Below are positions 28,888 to 37,707 of a DNA stretch of 64,000 bases, piece by piece. This DNA is from Actinomycetota bacterium (GTDB lineage Bacteria > Actinomycetota > Acidimicrobiia > Acidimicrobiales > Ilumatobacteraceae). The stretch is taken from assembly GCA_016213625.1 (NCBI GenBank), contig JACQZZ010000103.1, forward strand, positions 1 through 64,000, in the 5' to 3' direction. The notes under the pieces were generated by a model. It worked only from the letters and a program-made list of their open reading frames with translations. It had not been told where the DNA came from and made no database searches. Every line of letters begins with the position of its first letter. Within the stretch, counting starts at the first letter, position 1. Position numbers and translations under genes: made by a program.

Positions 28888-29085
28888 TCATCGTGCCGCG
28901 GCCTCGCCCCGGCGCAGCAACAACACGATGTCGGTCTCGTCGTCGTCGGCATGCCCGCCCGCGACGCTGAGCACACGCGTCACCGTGAGTCCTGCCTCGG
29001 TCGCCATCGATCGGATCAGCGCACCGGCGGCGTCGGTGCCGGTTCGATCGGCTCCATGCGCCAGTCTCGCGTGTCGCCGCCCGTG
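28888..29085 (-). other. In-frame 66-codon open stretch after the winged-helix gene, coding-like
   Basis: Directly after the TGA of the winged-helix gene (29086-29088) the same frame stays open for 66 codons to a TGA at 28888. It reads like a protein C-terminus, including IRSMATEAGLTVTRVLSVAG and TDIVLLLRRGEAAAR. It may be the tail of a decayed gene or a lost fusion. No start codon with a ribosome site is apparent, so I do not call it a gene. Confidence 0.4.
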
Positions 29086-29739
29086 TCAGCGCCGACGTCC
29101 CTCGGGCACCAACCCGAACATGGTGATGTAGGTGCGACGGCCCGGGCCGGGCGTGTCGTTGCCGAACCGTTCGGCCAACGCTCGCAGCGACGATGCGTAC
29201 TCGCGCGCCTCGTCCTCGGTGAGGCGGACCTTGCCCCACCACTCGGTGATGCCGAGGTCGTCGGATGCGGCACCTTCCATGAAGTCGATCTGCATGCCTC
29301 GCACCGGATGGCTCGCCACGCGGATGCCACTGTCGAAGCGCTGCAGCACCTCTCGATCCATTGCCGTGGTGAACTCGGCGAGCACGTGTTGCCTGCTGCC
29401 GTTGAGGAACTGGTCTCTCATGCCGGGCGGCATCGCGTCGAACGGCACCTGGAACTCATCGGCCGTGGCCCGGTACACGGGGATCGGCTTGCCGGCCCGC
29501 GGTTCGCGGCGCACGACTTCGAGCAGCCCGGCGCGCTGGAAACGGGTGACGTAATAGGAGAGCGAACTTGCGGGCATCTCCAGTTCGGCGGCCGCGCTGC
29601 CGAGTGTGTGTTCGGTGCGCATGAACGGCGCCAGGCATCGCGCCGCGGCGAGCTTGAGCAGGAGGTCCACACCGAGGTGGTCGGTGATCGTGACCACCCG
29701 ACGGATCGCCGATGTCTGATTCGAAACATCCTCTGTCAT
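29086..29739 (-). CDS. Winged-helix (ArsR-like) transcriptional regulator
   Basis: A 217-residue regulator. Residues ~20-90 form a winged helix-turn-helix (DLLLKLAAARCLAPFMRTEHTLGSAAAELEMPASSLSYYVTRFQRAGLLEVVRREPRAGK), recognised by the ArsR-like 'SSLSYYVTRFQRAGLL' recognition-helix pattern. The rest is a C-terminal sensor or dimer domain of unknown ligand. It is divergent from an MFS transporter with only 29 bases between the start codons, and a perfect 11-base inverted repeat overlaps its own start codon. The likely role is autorepression and control of the transporter. The start is the ATG at 29739. Confidence 0.82.
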   Translation of the reverse strand: MTEDVSNQTSAIRRVVTITDHLGVDLLLKLAAARCLAPFMRTEHTLGSAAAELEMPASSLSYYVTRFQRAGLLEVVRREPRAGKPIPVYRATADEFQVPFDAMPPGMRDQFLNGSRQHVLAEFTTAMDREVLQRFDSGIRVASHPVRGMQIDFMEGAASDDLGITEWWGKVRLTEDEAREYASSLRALAERFGNDTPGPGRRTYITMFGLVPEGRRR

Positions 29740-29749
29740 TCGAATCAGA
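29715..29749. promoter_or_regulatory. Operator: perfect 11-base inverted repeat over the regulator's start
   Basis: TCTGATTCGAA (29715-29725) and TTCGAATCAGA (29739-29749) are exact reverse complements separated by 13 bases. The right arm includes the first base of the regulator's ATG, and the left arm lies in codons 5-9. Binding would block the regulator's own initiation region and the divergent transporter promoter. Confidence 0.75.
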
Positions 29750-29768
29750 GTAGTCCGATCATGGCCAC

Positions 29769-31019
29769 ATGAGTATTCGATCGCATCGAGACTTCCTCCG
29801 TGTGTGGGCGGGGCAAGTGGTCTCCACCGTCGGCGACGGTGTGCACCGCATCGCCGTGCTGTGGTGGGCACGTCAGGCCACCGGTTCCAACACGGTCGTC
29901 GTACTGGTGGCGTTGGCGACGACGCTGCCCCTCATCGCCGCCGCGCCCCTGGCCGGTTGGCTGGTCGACCGAGTGTCCCGCCGGCGCCTGATGGTGCTGT
30001 CCGACGGGGTGCGGGTGCTCACCAGCGGCCTCCTCGCCGTGTTGGCCGTGACCGACGCGTTGTCGACCGGCGCGGTGCTGGCGTGCGCGGTGGTGGCCGC
30101 CGCGGCCAGCGCAGTGTTCCAACCGGCGTACATGGCATCGATCACGATGCTGGTGCCTGCCGACGACCGACCCACCGCCAACTCGATGGTCGGTCTCAAC
30201 GATGCGCTCGGGGGCATCGTCGGGCCCGCACTCGGTGGACTGCTGATCGGCCTCTGGGGCACGTCGAGTGCGCTGTGGTTCGATGCCGGCACGTTCGTGG
30301 TGTCGCTGTTGCTGGTGATCGCCAGTCGGGTCCCCATGCCGGCGACGGCCACGGACGGCGGCCACGACGACGGTACCGACGACGGCGTGTTCGCCGGCGT
30401 GCACCTGCTGCGACGCGACCGGAACATACGCGATCTGGTGGTGGTGGCCATGGGTCTCAACATGTTCGTCGCCCCGGTACCGGTGATCATCGTCGCTCTT
30501 GCCGCAGGACCGTTCGGCCTGGGCGGCACCGGCTATGGGTTGCTGGAGGCGAGCATCCCCGCCGGCATGGTGATCGGGTTCCTCATCGGACCGCGGGTCG
30601 CCCGCATCCGGCCCGCCACCCTGGTGGCCCTGGTGGTCACCAGCCTGGGCGTGGCGTTGGCCGGTGCCACCACGCTCGCGTTGGTGGGTGGTCTTACGTT
30701 CCTCGCCGCCGGAGTGGGAGTCGGTGTGGCCAACACCATCCTGCCCACCCGATTCCAGGAGGACATCGACCCCGCACTGCAGGGCAGGGTCTTCGCCCTG
30801 CTCGGTGCGCTCATGCAGATCGGGCGCCCTGTCGGGCTCGTGCTGACGGCGCCGCTGCTGGCGATGGTGGGGCCCCGCGGTGGGCTGGCCGTCTGCGGCG
30901 TCTGCATGTTGGCCGTGGCGTGGTTCGGTCGCTCGGGCGTGCTCGGGCCAGTGGTCGAGCCCCACTACAGTCGGCGCGTCCGCGAAGCCCAGACGACATC
31001 GACAGGGAGTGCCACATGA
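29769..31019 (+). CDS. MFS efflux transporter
   Basis: A 416-residue integral membrane protein of the major facilitator superfamily with about 12 segments. The N-terminus SHRDFLRVWAGQVVSTVGDGVHRIAVLWWARQATGS and the loop PLAGWLVDRVSRRRLMVLSDGVRVLTS are the typical motif A region of the MFS_3 drug-efflux subgroup. It is paired with a divergent winged-helix regulator, as for inducible export systems; the substrate is unknown. Its stop overlaps the start of the next gene by four bases (ATGA). Confidence 0.88.
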   Translation: MSIRSHRDFLRVWAGQVVSTVGDGVHRIAVLWWARQATGSNTVVVLVALATTLPLIAAAPLAGWLVDRVSRRRLMVLSDGVRVLTSGLLAVLAVTDALSTGAVLACAVVAAAASAVFQPAYMASITMLVPADDRPTANSMVGLNDALGGIVGPALGGLLIGLWGTSSALWFDAGTFVVSLLLVIASRVPMPATATDGGHDDGTDDGVFAGVHLLRRDRNIRDLVVVAMGLNMFVAPVPVIIVALAAGPFGLGGTGYGLLEASIPAGMVIGFLIGPRVARIRPATLVALVVTSLGVALAGATTLALVGGLTFLAAGVGVGVANTILPTRFQEDIDPALQGRVFALLGALMQIGRPVGLVLTAPLLAMVGPRGGLAVCGVCMLAVAWFGRSGVLGPVVEPHYSRRVREAQTTSTGSAT

Positions 31020-31417
31020 ACCAGGACGAACGTGTCGGTCTGCTCGGCGGGCTCGCACTGTTTCGCGGCTGCTCGAAGCGGCAGTTGAGGGCGCTGGCCA
31101 AGCTCACCCGCGTCGTGCAGATCGAACCGGGGGAGATGCTCATCACCGCCGGTGCGATGTCGTCCGACGCCTACCTCATCAGTGCCGGCTCGGCGGAGAT
31201 GAAGGGCCGTAACGGCCGCACGGTGCAGTTCGGTCCGGGCGACGTGGTGGGCGAGCTGGGCCTGTTGCTCGACCGGCCGCGCAACGCCACGGTGCGGGCG
31301 ACGACGCCGCTCGAGTGCCTGGCGCTCAGCCGCAGTGACCTGAAGGCTGCAGTGGAAACCAGCCCTGAGCTGGGCTGGCGCCTACTCGAGACGGTCGCCG
31401 AGCGCCTGGAAGGGTGA
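31016..31417 (+). CDS. Single-domain cyclic-nucleotide-binding-like (Crp fold) protein
   Basis: A 133-residue protein consisting of one cNMP-binding beta-roll: [48 protein letters not shown], then [38 protein letters not shown]. The phosphate-binding cassette [15 protein letters not shown] is close to the consensus GE(I/L)(A/G)LL...RxAT. There is no DNA-binding domain, so it probably acts by protein contact. It is translationally coupled to the MFS gene and preceded by an AGGGAG ribosome site. Confidence 0.85.
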   Translation: MNQDERVGLLGGLALFRGCSKRQLRALAKLTRVVQIEPGEMLITAGAMSSDAYLISAGSAEMKGRNGRTVQFGPGDVVGELGLLLDRPRNATVRATTPLECLALSRSDLKAAVETSPELGWRLLETVAERLEG

Positions 31418-31451
31418 CCCGTCGCCGGGTGGTGCATCACGCTCCTCCCGA

Positions 31452-31457
31452 TACACT
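31452..31457 (+). promoter_or_regulatory. Probable -10 element (TACACT) of rpmE
   Basis: TACACT matches the TANNNT pattern and lies 30 bases before the rpmE ATG, leaving a short leader with a GGAGAG ribosome site. Confidence 0.5.
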
Positions 31458-31487
31458 CACTCGTCTTACTTCTTTTCGGAGAGCCTC

Positions 31488-31700
31488 ATGAAGACCGACA
31501 TCCACCCGAACTACACCGACGTCACCGTGCGCTGCTCGTGCGGGAACACGTTCACCACCCGGTCCACCCGTGGTGGCGATCTCACCGTCGAGCTCTGCAA
31601 CGAGTGCCACCCGTTCTTCACCGGCAAGCAGAAGCTGGTCGACACCGGTGGCCGCGTCGAGCGCTTCAACAAGCGCTACGGCGAGCGCAAGACCAAGTGA
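31488..31700 (+). CDS. rpmE: 50S ribosomal protein L31, zinc-binding type
   Basis: A 70-residue L31 beginning [20 protein letters not shown]16, C18, C37 and C40 form the zinc site, so this is the C+ form used when zinc is plentiful. A zinc-free paralogue elsewhere in the genome would be expected. It sits between rho and prfA as usual, although six unrelated genes have been inserted around it. A GGAGAG ribosome site precedes the ATG and a strong terminator follows. Confidence 0.97.
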   Translation: MKTDIHPNYTDVTVRCSCGNTFTTRSTRGGDLTVELCNECHPFFTGKQKLVDTGGRVERFNKRYGERKTK

Positions 31701-31735
31701 TCTCCGGCGCCGTCTCGGCGCCACCCGGAATTCCT

Positions 31736-31772
31736 CCACACCCGGTCCACACGGACCGGGTGTGGTCGTTTT
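31736..31772 (+). terminator. Rho-independent terminator after rpmE
   Basis: A perfect 13-base stem (CCACACCCGGTCC, 31736-31748, with its complement at 31753-31765) and a four-base loop are followed by TCGTTTT. It separates rpmE from the DUF1800 gene. Confidence 0.9.
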
Positions 31773-31810
31773 GAGGATGTCCTGACTCATGCACGTGTGA
31801 CGCCCCGCCG

Positions 31811-33145
31811 ATGACCACTGAAACGCCGGGCGACGGGAGGTGCGGCGTGATCGTGGAAGAACTGGCGCACCTGTTGCGTCGCACCGAATACGTGGCCAAG
31901 CCGGACCGCATGACGGCACTCGCCGGTGCCACGCGCTCCGCGGCGGTCGCCTCGGTGCTGGCCATCTCGCCCACGCCCGTGGCGCTCCCCGCGTTCATCG
32001 ACCACGACATCGACGGGCAGGGCTACGACCAGTGGGTGTTCGCGGTGCAGTGGTGGATCGACCGGATGGTCGATTCGCCCACGCCGATGCAGGAGAAGAT
32101 GACGTGGTTCTGGCACGGCCACTTCTGCAGTAGCTGGGAGAAGGTGAACAGCGCGCGGTTGATGATGGGCCAGAACAAGCTGTTCCGCGACATGGCGTTC
32201 GGCAACTTCCGCACGCTCACCCAGGCGATGTCCCTGCAGCCCGCGATGCTGCTGTACCTCGACAACGTCGACAACGTGAAGTCGTCGCCCAACCAGAACT
32301 TCGCCCGGGAACTGATGGAGCTTTTCACCCTCGGCGTGGGCAACTACACCGAGGACGACGTGACCGCCGCGGCTCGCGCGTGGACCGGCCACGGGGTGGA
32401 CTGGAACACCTACGACTACCTGTTCCGGTCCAACCAGCACGACATCACGATGAAGACGTTCATGGGAGTCACTCGGAACTGGAATGGCCCCGACATCATC
32501 GACTTCCTGCTGCGCGAGAACCTCACGACCAAGCGGATCGCGTGCAACTTCCTCACCAGGAAGCTGTGGGACTTCTTCGCCGGCTCGACCCCGTCGCAGG
32601 CCACCCTGGATCAGTTGGCGCAGGTGCTGTTCGACGCCGACATGGAGATCCTGCCGTGGGTGACGGCGATGCTCGAGCACCCCGACTTCTACACGCCGGC
32701 GACGATGCGCGGGCTGGTGCGTTCGCCGGTCGACTTCGTGGTCGCCGTGGAGTACCACACCGGTCTGAGGGGCACCGACCTCAACCCGCAGTGGTACCTC
32801 GACGGCATGGGGCAGGTGCCCTACGCCCCGCCGAACGTCGCTGGTTGGAAGACGAATGCCTATTGGGTGAACACCAGCATCATGGGGGCTCGCGCCGAGT
32901 TCGCCCGCGGGGTGACCTGGCACCTGCGCAACAACAACGCCAATGAGGTGAGCAAGGGTCGCACTCCCGATGAGGTGATCGACTTCGTGGCCCAGATGTT
33001 CGGGCTCACGCTCAGCGCCACCACCCGGACGGCTCTCTCGAACTACATCGCGGTCCAGCGGACGAACGAACCATGGGTCGGCTGGTGGGAGAGCACGAAC
33101 TTGCTCACGATGGCGATGCTCGCCCCAGAGATGCACGTGGCATAG
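31811..33145 (+). CDS. DUF1800 family protein
   Basis: A 444-residue DUF1800 member, recognised by LAHLLRRTEY, MQEKMTWFWHGHFCSSWEKV, FGNFRTLTQAMSLQPAMLLYLDN, the hallmark NQNFARELMELFTLGVGNYTEDDV and PPNVAGWKTNAYWVNT. The biochemical role of the family is unknown; it almost always occurs beside a DUF1501 gene, as here, 6 bases upstream. No classical signal peptide is visible. Confidence 0.9.
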   Translation: MTTETPGDGRCGVIVEELAHLLRRTEYVAKPDRMTALAGATRSAAVASVLAISPTPVALPAFIDHDIDGQGYDQWVFAVQWWIDRMVDSPTPMQEKMTWFWHGHFCSSWEKVNSARLMMGQNKLFRDMAFGNFRTLTQAMSLQPAMLLYLDNVDNVKSSPNQNFARELMELFTLGVGNYTEDDVTAAARAWTGHGVDWNTYDYLFRSNQHDITMKTFMGVTRNWNGPDIIDFLLRENLTTKRIACNFLTRKLWDFFAGSTPSQATLDQLAQVLFDADMEILPWVTAMLEHPDFYTPATMRGLVRSPVDFVVAVEYHTGLRGTDLNPQWYLDGMGQVPYAPPNVAGWKTNAYWVNTSIMGARAEFARGVTWHLRNNNANEVSKGRTPDEVIDFVAQMFGLTLSATTRTALSNYIAVQRTNEPWVGWWESTNLLTMAMLAPEMHVA

Positions 33146-33151
33146 GAGGCG

Positions 33152-35617
33152 ATGATGCTCGATCCCGACATCTCCACACAGGACGCGCTGCGACTGCTCA
33201 CCGTGCGCGATGAGCCGATGCCCGACGACGTGGTCGGCATGGACCGTCGCCGTTTCCTGCAGATGATGGGGTGGGGCGTCGGGGCGGGCGCGGCGCTCGG
33301 CACGCTCGGTGAGGTGATCCTCCCGTCGATGGTGCCCGATCGGTTGCGCGAGGCATGGGCGGCATCGCCGGTGGGACCCAACGACGGCATCCTCGTGCTG
33401 ATCGGGCTGTTCGGCGGGTCCGACGGGCTGAACGTGGTGGTGCCGTACAACAACGGCGCGTACTACCAGCAGCACGGCGCGCTCGCGATTCCCGCAGGGC
33501 AGGTGCTGCCACTCGACGGTCAGGTGGGATTGCACCCGAACCTGCCCTATCTGAAGTCGCTCTACGACAGCGGCGATGTCGCCGTGGTGCAGGGCGTCGG
33601 ATACCCGAACCCCGACCTCAGCCACTTCTCGTCGATGGCGACGTGGATGGACGGCGGACCGATCAGTGGCATGCCCACCTCGGGGTGGATCGGCCGTTGG
33701 CTCGACGGACTCGCCGGTGATGATCTGTTCCGTGCCGCCACCGTGGGCCAGGGCCTGCCGCTGCACCTCGTGGGCAACGTGAAGCGTGGCACCGCGATCC
33801 CACAGTGGGGCATCGGGTTCGGTGGTGGGAGCGATCAGCACGACCTGTGGATGTACAACGCCGTCCGAGCGATGAGCGCCGCACCGGCGGGCCGTGGTCA
33901 ATGGCACGATGCGGTCGCCACCTCCATGCGCGGTGTGATCGACGTGGGCCAGATGGTGGGGCCCGTGTTCGACCAGCCGTTGCCCGACGGCGACCTGGTG
34001 AAGAAGATGACGGTCGCAGCGCGCTTGATCAACGCCGACCTCGGGTTGCGTGTGGTGGACACGGGCTACGACGGCTTCGACACGCATTCCAGCCAGCCCG
34101 GCAACCTCGTCTCGCTGCTGTCGGATCTGGACGCGGCGTTGGCGGCGTTCTTCGCGGCGCTCGACCCTCGCTTCCGGTCACGGGTGACGGTGATGACCTA
34201 CAGCGAGTTCGGCCGTACGAGCTGGGCGAACGACTCGTCCGGCACCGACCACGGCACGGTGAACAACCACTTCGTCGTCGGCGCCGGGGTGAAGGGTGGC
34301 CTGTACGGCCAGCAGCCGAACCTCGCCGGTCTGGGCCGGTGGGATCGCATGGGGTTCAACGTCGACTTCCGGTCCCTGTACGCGACCGTGCTCGACGGAT
34401 GGATGGGTGGCGGATCCAGCTCGGTGCTTGGAGCGAACTACCCGAATCTCGGGTTCTTCGACCAGGCACCGGGCGTGAGCAATGGCGGCAACGGCGTGTC
34501 GCCGCCCACCCAGGTGGGCGACTACGTGGGTGTCAACCCGGCGCGTCTGTACGACTCGCGCACGGCCGATCGCCTCGCACCGCTCGGCCCTGGCACCACC
34601 GTCGAGGTGTCGGTGCTCGGACGTGGGGGAGTCCCCGCCGCCGGCGTGACCGCGGTGGTGCTGAACGTCGTGTCGGTCAACGCCTCGGGTGGGAGCTCGT
34701 TCTGCGTGTGGCCGAAGGGCGAGGCGAAACCCAACGTCGCCAACGTCACCGTGCCCGTCGGGTTCGCCACGGGCAGCTTGGTGGTGTCGAAGGTCGGTGC
34801 GGGCGGCAGGGTGAACATCACCAACGAGTCGAACTCGGCCGACTGCGTGGTCGACGTGGTGGGCTACTTCGGCACGGCGACCGCCAGTCGTCTGCAGTCG
34901 ATCACGCCATTCCGCGCGCTCGACACCCGCAACGGCACCGGTGGCCGCCTCGGAGCACTGGGGCCGAACACCGCGATCGACCTCGCGGTGCGCGGCGTCG
35001 GTGGCGTCCCGGGCGACGCGGACGCGGTGGTGGTGAACGTGACGGCCGTGGCGCCCACGGCGTTCGGCTATGTCACGGTGTGGCCATCCGGAGAGGCCCG
35101 GCCGTTCGCCAGCAGTCTCAACTTCCCGTCGGGCGCGGCGGTGCCGAACATGGTGGTGGCCAAGATCGGGGCCAACGGAAAGATCGGTGTGTTCAACGCC
35201 AACGGCAACACCCACATCGTGGTCGACGTCGTCGGCTACATGTCGGCCACCGCTCCCGGGCGGTACTACCCGCTGCCCGCGGCTCGCGTCTGGGACACGC
35301 GCACGGGTGGGAACTCGCCCGCCGGCCCCGGCACGACGGTGACCCTGCCGGTGCTGGGTGTGGGCGGCGTCCCGGCGAGTGGAGTGTCGGGTGTCGCGCT
35401 CGTGCTGGCGGCGAAAGGACCCACGCAGAACACGTTCGTCACGGCCTGGCCCAGCGGCGTGGCCAAGCCGTACGTCAGCAGCCTGAACCCACGGGTGGGG
35501 GTCGACGTGTCCAACCTCACCTTCGTGAAGGTGGGCGGCGACGGGGCGGTGCAGGTCTACAACGAGAACGGCCTCGTCAACCTCGTGGTCGACATCGTGG
35601 GCTACTTCACCGGCTGA
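33152..35617 (+). CDS. Tat-exported DUF1501 protein with three C-terminal repeats
   Basis: An 821-residue protein. A twin-arginine signal (MDRRRFLQMMGWGVGAGAALG, starting near residue 30) is followed by a DUF1501 domain (residues ~65-450: LVLIGLFGGSDGLNVVVPYNN, GLHPNLPYLKSLYDSGDVAVVQGVGYPNPDLSHFSSM, VTVMTYSEFGRTSWANDSSGTDHG), a member of the sulfatase/alkaline phosphatase-like group. Residues ~464-820 are three repeats of about 115 residues, each starting near R-x-x-D-T/S-R and ending VVDVVGYF/M. The typical family length is 400-450, so the repeat tail nearly doubles it and probably serves surface attachment. GGAGG at 33145-33149 favours the ATG at 33155 or 33152. Confidence 0.9.
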   Translation: MMLDPDISTQDALRLLTVRDEPMPDDVVGMDRRRFLQMMGWGVGAGAALGTLGEVILPSMVPDRLREAWAASPVGPNDGILVLIGLFGGSDGLNVVVPYNNGAYYQQHGALAIPAGQVLPLDGQVGLHPNLPYLKSLYDSGDVAVVQGVGYPNPDLSHFSSMATWMDGGPISGMPTSGWIGRWLDGLAGDDLFRAATVGQGLPLHLVGNVKRGTAIPQWGIGFGGGSDQHDLWMYNAVRAMSAAPAGRGQWHDAVATSMRGVIDVGQMVGPVFDQPLPDGDLVKKMTVAARLINADLGLRVVDTGYDGFDTHSSQPGNLVSLLSDLDAALAAFFAALDPRFRSRVTVMTYSEFGRTSWANDSSGTDHGTVNNHFVVGAGVKGGLYGQQPNLAGLGRWDRMGFNVDFRSLYATVLDGWMGGGSSSVLGANYPNLGFFDQAPGVSNGGNGVSPPTQVGDYVGVNPARLYDSRTADRLAPLGPGTTVEVSVLGRGGVPAAGVTAVVLNVVSVNASGGSSFCVWPKGEAKPNVANVTVPVGFATGSLVVSKVGAGGRVNITNESNSADCVVDVVGYFGTATASRLQSITPFRALDTRNGTGGRLGALGPNTAIDLAVRGVGGVPGDADAVVVNVTAVAPTAFGYVTVWPSGEARPFASSLNFPSGAAVPNMVVAKIGANGKIGVFNANGNTHIVVDVVGYMSATAPGRYYPLPAARVWDTRTGGNSPAGPGTTVTLPVLGVGGVPASGVSGVALVLAAKGPTQNTFVTAWPSGVAKPYVSSLNPRVGVDVSNLTFVKVGGDGAVQVYNENGLVNLVVDIVGYFTG

Positions 35618-35649
35618 GCGGGCAGGGCACACGGTTAGCGTGAGGGGTC

Positions 35650-36624
35650 ATGACCGACCCGTCGCGCCTGGCCCGGCTGAACGCCATCAAGCTCACCACG
35701 CTGGTGCGCGAGCACATCGGTGTCGACGCCGAGTTCGTCCCCGGCGAGTTCCCGGGCGGCGCAGCGCTGCGCCACGGCGACGACGCGTGGGTGCTGCTGG
35801 CCGATCGGCCCGACCGTGGCCGCGGTGCGGCCCTGGCGTGGGCGCTGCGCCAGGGTGCGGGCACGCTGCACGTGGTGGCCGAGTCGGGCACCGGGCTGCT
35901 CGCTCGCCGAGCCGAGCACTTCGCGGTGCCCGTTGTCGTGTGGCACGCCGAGGGCCGCGTGCTGTTGCCGGCCGTGCCCGAGCCATTGCTCGTGCCACCG
36001 CCGGTGCCCGCGGCACACCGCGAGTTCCTCGACGTCATCGTCGACTCCGGTGCCGTGCCGCACGAGGAGTTCGGCGTGCTGTCCGGCGAGGTGCGCGGTC
36101 TGGAGGTGTGCCGAGTGGTGGACGATCCATACCTGCACGCCACGCGCCTGGAAGTGGGCGTGGGCGTGCACGATCGTGAGGCGTTCGCCATGCTGCACGG
36201 CGATCAGCCGGCGCCGGTGGCGTTGGCCCGGGTCGTGGAGGCGGTGCTCCAACATCGTGGCGGCGGTGCCACCGGCCACCCCTTGTCGCGGTTGGCGCAG
36301 GAGCGCCTCCTGCGTGCGCGGTTGGTCGATGATCCGTCGCTCATCGGCGCCACCGCGGTCGAGCTCGCCCAGCCGCCGGTACCCCGTACGAACCTGAAGG
36401 ACCCCGTGCCCTGCGTGGCCGTGGCCACCATCGGCGGCGAACGCGTGGCGGTGGTGTGCAGCATGGGGGTCGACCTCGATGCCGTGCCGTACGCGGTGGA
36501 CGCACGTACGGCGGTGGGCCTCGAGCGCTGCATGTTGGTGGTGCCCACCCGCGACGCCATTCCGGTGCAGCAGCTGTTGGCCGACGCCGTGCGCCCACCC
36601 GTCACCATCGTTCCCGTCGACTGA
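35650..36624 (+). CDS. Conserved-looking protein of unknown function
   Basis: A 324-residue soluble protein that I do not recognise. It has alternating Val/Ala-rich beta and helical stretches (AWVLLADRPDRGRGAALAWALRQGAGTLHVVAESGTGLLARRAEHF), no signal peptide and no clear catalytic motif. It lies 18 bases upstream of the prfA start on the same strand, so co-expression with the release factor is likely. Confidence 0.7.
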   Translation: MTDPSRLARLNAIKLTTLVREHIGVDAEFVPGEFPGGAALRHGDDAWVLLADRPDRGRGAALAWALRQGAGTLHVVAESGTGLLARRAEHFAVPVVVWHAEGRVLLPAVPEPLLVPPPVPAAHREFLDVIVDSGAVPHEEFGVLSGEVRGLEVCRVVDDPYLHATRLEVGVGVHDREAFAMLHGDQPAPVALARVVEAVLQHRGGGATGHPLSRLAQERLLRARLVDDPSLIGATAVELAQPPVPRTNLKDPVPCVAVATIGGERVAVVCSMGVDLDAVPYAVDARTAVGLERCMLVVPTRDAIPVQQLLADAVRPPVTIVPVD

Positions 36625-36642
36625 CCCGTAGCCTGCTCGTCG

Positions 36643-37707
36643 GTGTTCGATCGTCTGCAAGCCGTGGAGGACGAGTTCGTCTCTCTGGAGTCGAGTCTCT
36701 CCGATCCCGAGATCGGCAACGATCAGGCGCGCCTGCGCGAGGTCACGCGCCGCTACAAGGACCTCACCCCGGTGGTCGACTGCGTGCGTCGCTACCGGGC
36801 GCGCACGGCCGACGCCGAGGCTGCGCGCGAGTTGCTGGCGATGGCCACCGAGGACGAGCGCGAGCCGTTGAAGGTCGAGCTGTCGGAGGCGGAGGCCGAC
36901 CTCGAGTCGCTCGCCGAAGAGCTCCGGCTGCTGATGCTGCCGAAGGATCCCAACGACGGACGCGCCGTCATCATGGAGATCCGCGGTGCAGAGGGCGGCG
37001 AAGAGGCCAACCTGTTCGCCGGCGACCTCTACGACATGTACCGAGCCTACGCCGCGTCGAAAGGGTGGACGGTGGAAGTGCTCACCGAGGACCGTAGCGA
37101 TCTGGGCGGCCTGAACCTGCTCGTGATGGAACTGCGCGGTGACACGGTGTGGAGCCGGCTGAAGTTCGAGGGCGGCACGCATCGAGTGCAGCGCGTGCCC
37201 GTCACCGAGAGCCAGGGTCGGATCCACACGTCGTCGGCCACCGTGCTCGTGCTGGCCGAGGCCGATGAGGTGGAGGTGGAGATCGACGACAAGGATCTCG
37301 AGGTCGACGTGTACCGCAGCAGCGGGGCCGGCGGCCAGCACGTGAACACCACCGACTCGGCGGTGCGCATCACGCACAAGCCGTCGGGCATCGTGGTCAC
37401 GATGCAGGACGAGCGCAGCCAGTTGCAGAACCGCGCTCGTGCCATGACGGTGCTGCGCGCTCGCCTGCTGCAACAGGCGCAGGACGAGCAGAACGCGGCC
37501 ATGTCGGTCGAGCGGCGGTCGCAGGTGGGTGGCGGTGGACGCGGCGAGAAGATCCGCACGTACAACTTCAAGGAGAACCGCCTCACCGATCACCGCATCG
37601 GCTTCACCATCTATCGCCTGCAGGACGTGCTGGCCGGCGACCTCGACGAAACCGTCGACGCGCTCGCCGCTGACGAACGAGCGAAGCAGCTCGCCGGCCA
37701 CACATGA
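36643..37707 (+). CDS. prfA: Peptide chain release factor 1
   Basis: A 354-residue RF1 that terminates translation at UAA and UAG. The stop-codon-reading tripeptide is PVT in RVPVTESQGRIHTS, the RF1 form, and the GGQ motif is in SSGAGGQHVNTTDSAVRITH. A coiled N-terminal domain precedes them and the usual EKIRTYNFKENRLTDHRIG follows. It starts at a GTG. The last four bases (ATGA) are the start of prmC, the methyltransferase that modifies its GGQ glutamine. Confidence 0.97.
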   Translation: MFDRLQAVEDEFVSLESSLSDPEIGNDQARLREVTRRYKDLTPVVDCVRRYRARTADAEAARELLAMATEDEREPLKVELSEAEADLESLAEELRLLMLPKDPNDGRAVIMEIRGAEGGEEANLFAGDLYDMYRAYAASKGWTVEVLTEDRSDLGGLNLLVMELRGDTVWSRLKFEGGTHRVQRVPVTESQGRIHTSSATVLVLAEADEVEVEIDDKDLEVDVYRSSGAGGQHVNTTDSAVRITHKPSGIVVTMQDERSQLQNRARAMTVLRARLLQQAQDEQNAAMSVERRSQVGGGGRGEKIRTYNFKENRLTDHRIGFTIYRLQDVLAGDLDETVDALAADERAKQLAGHT

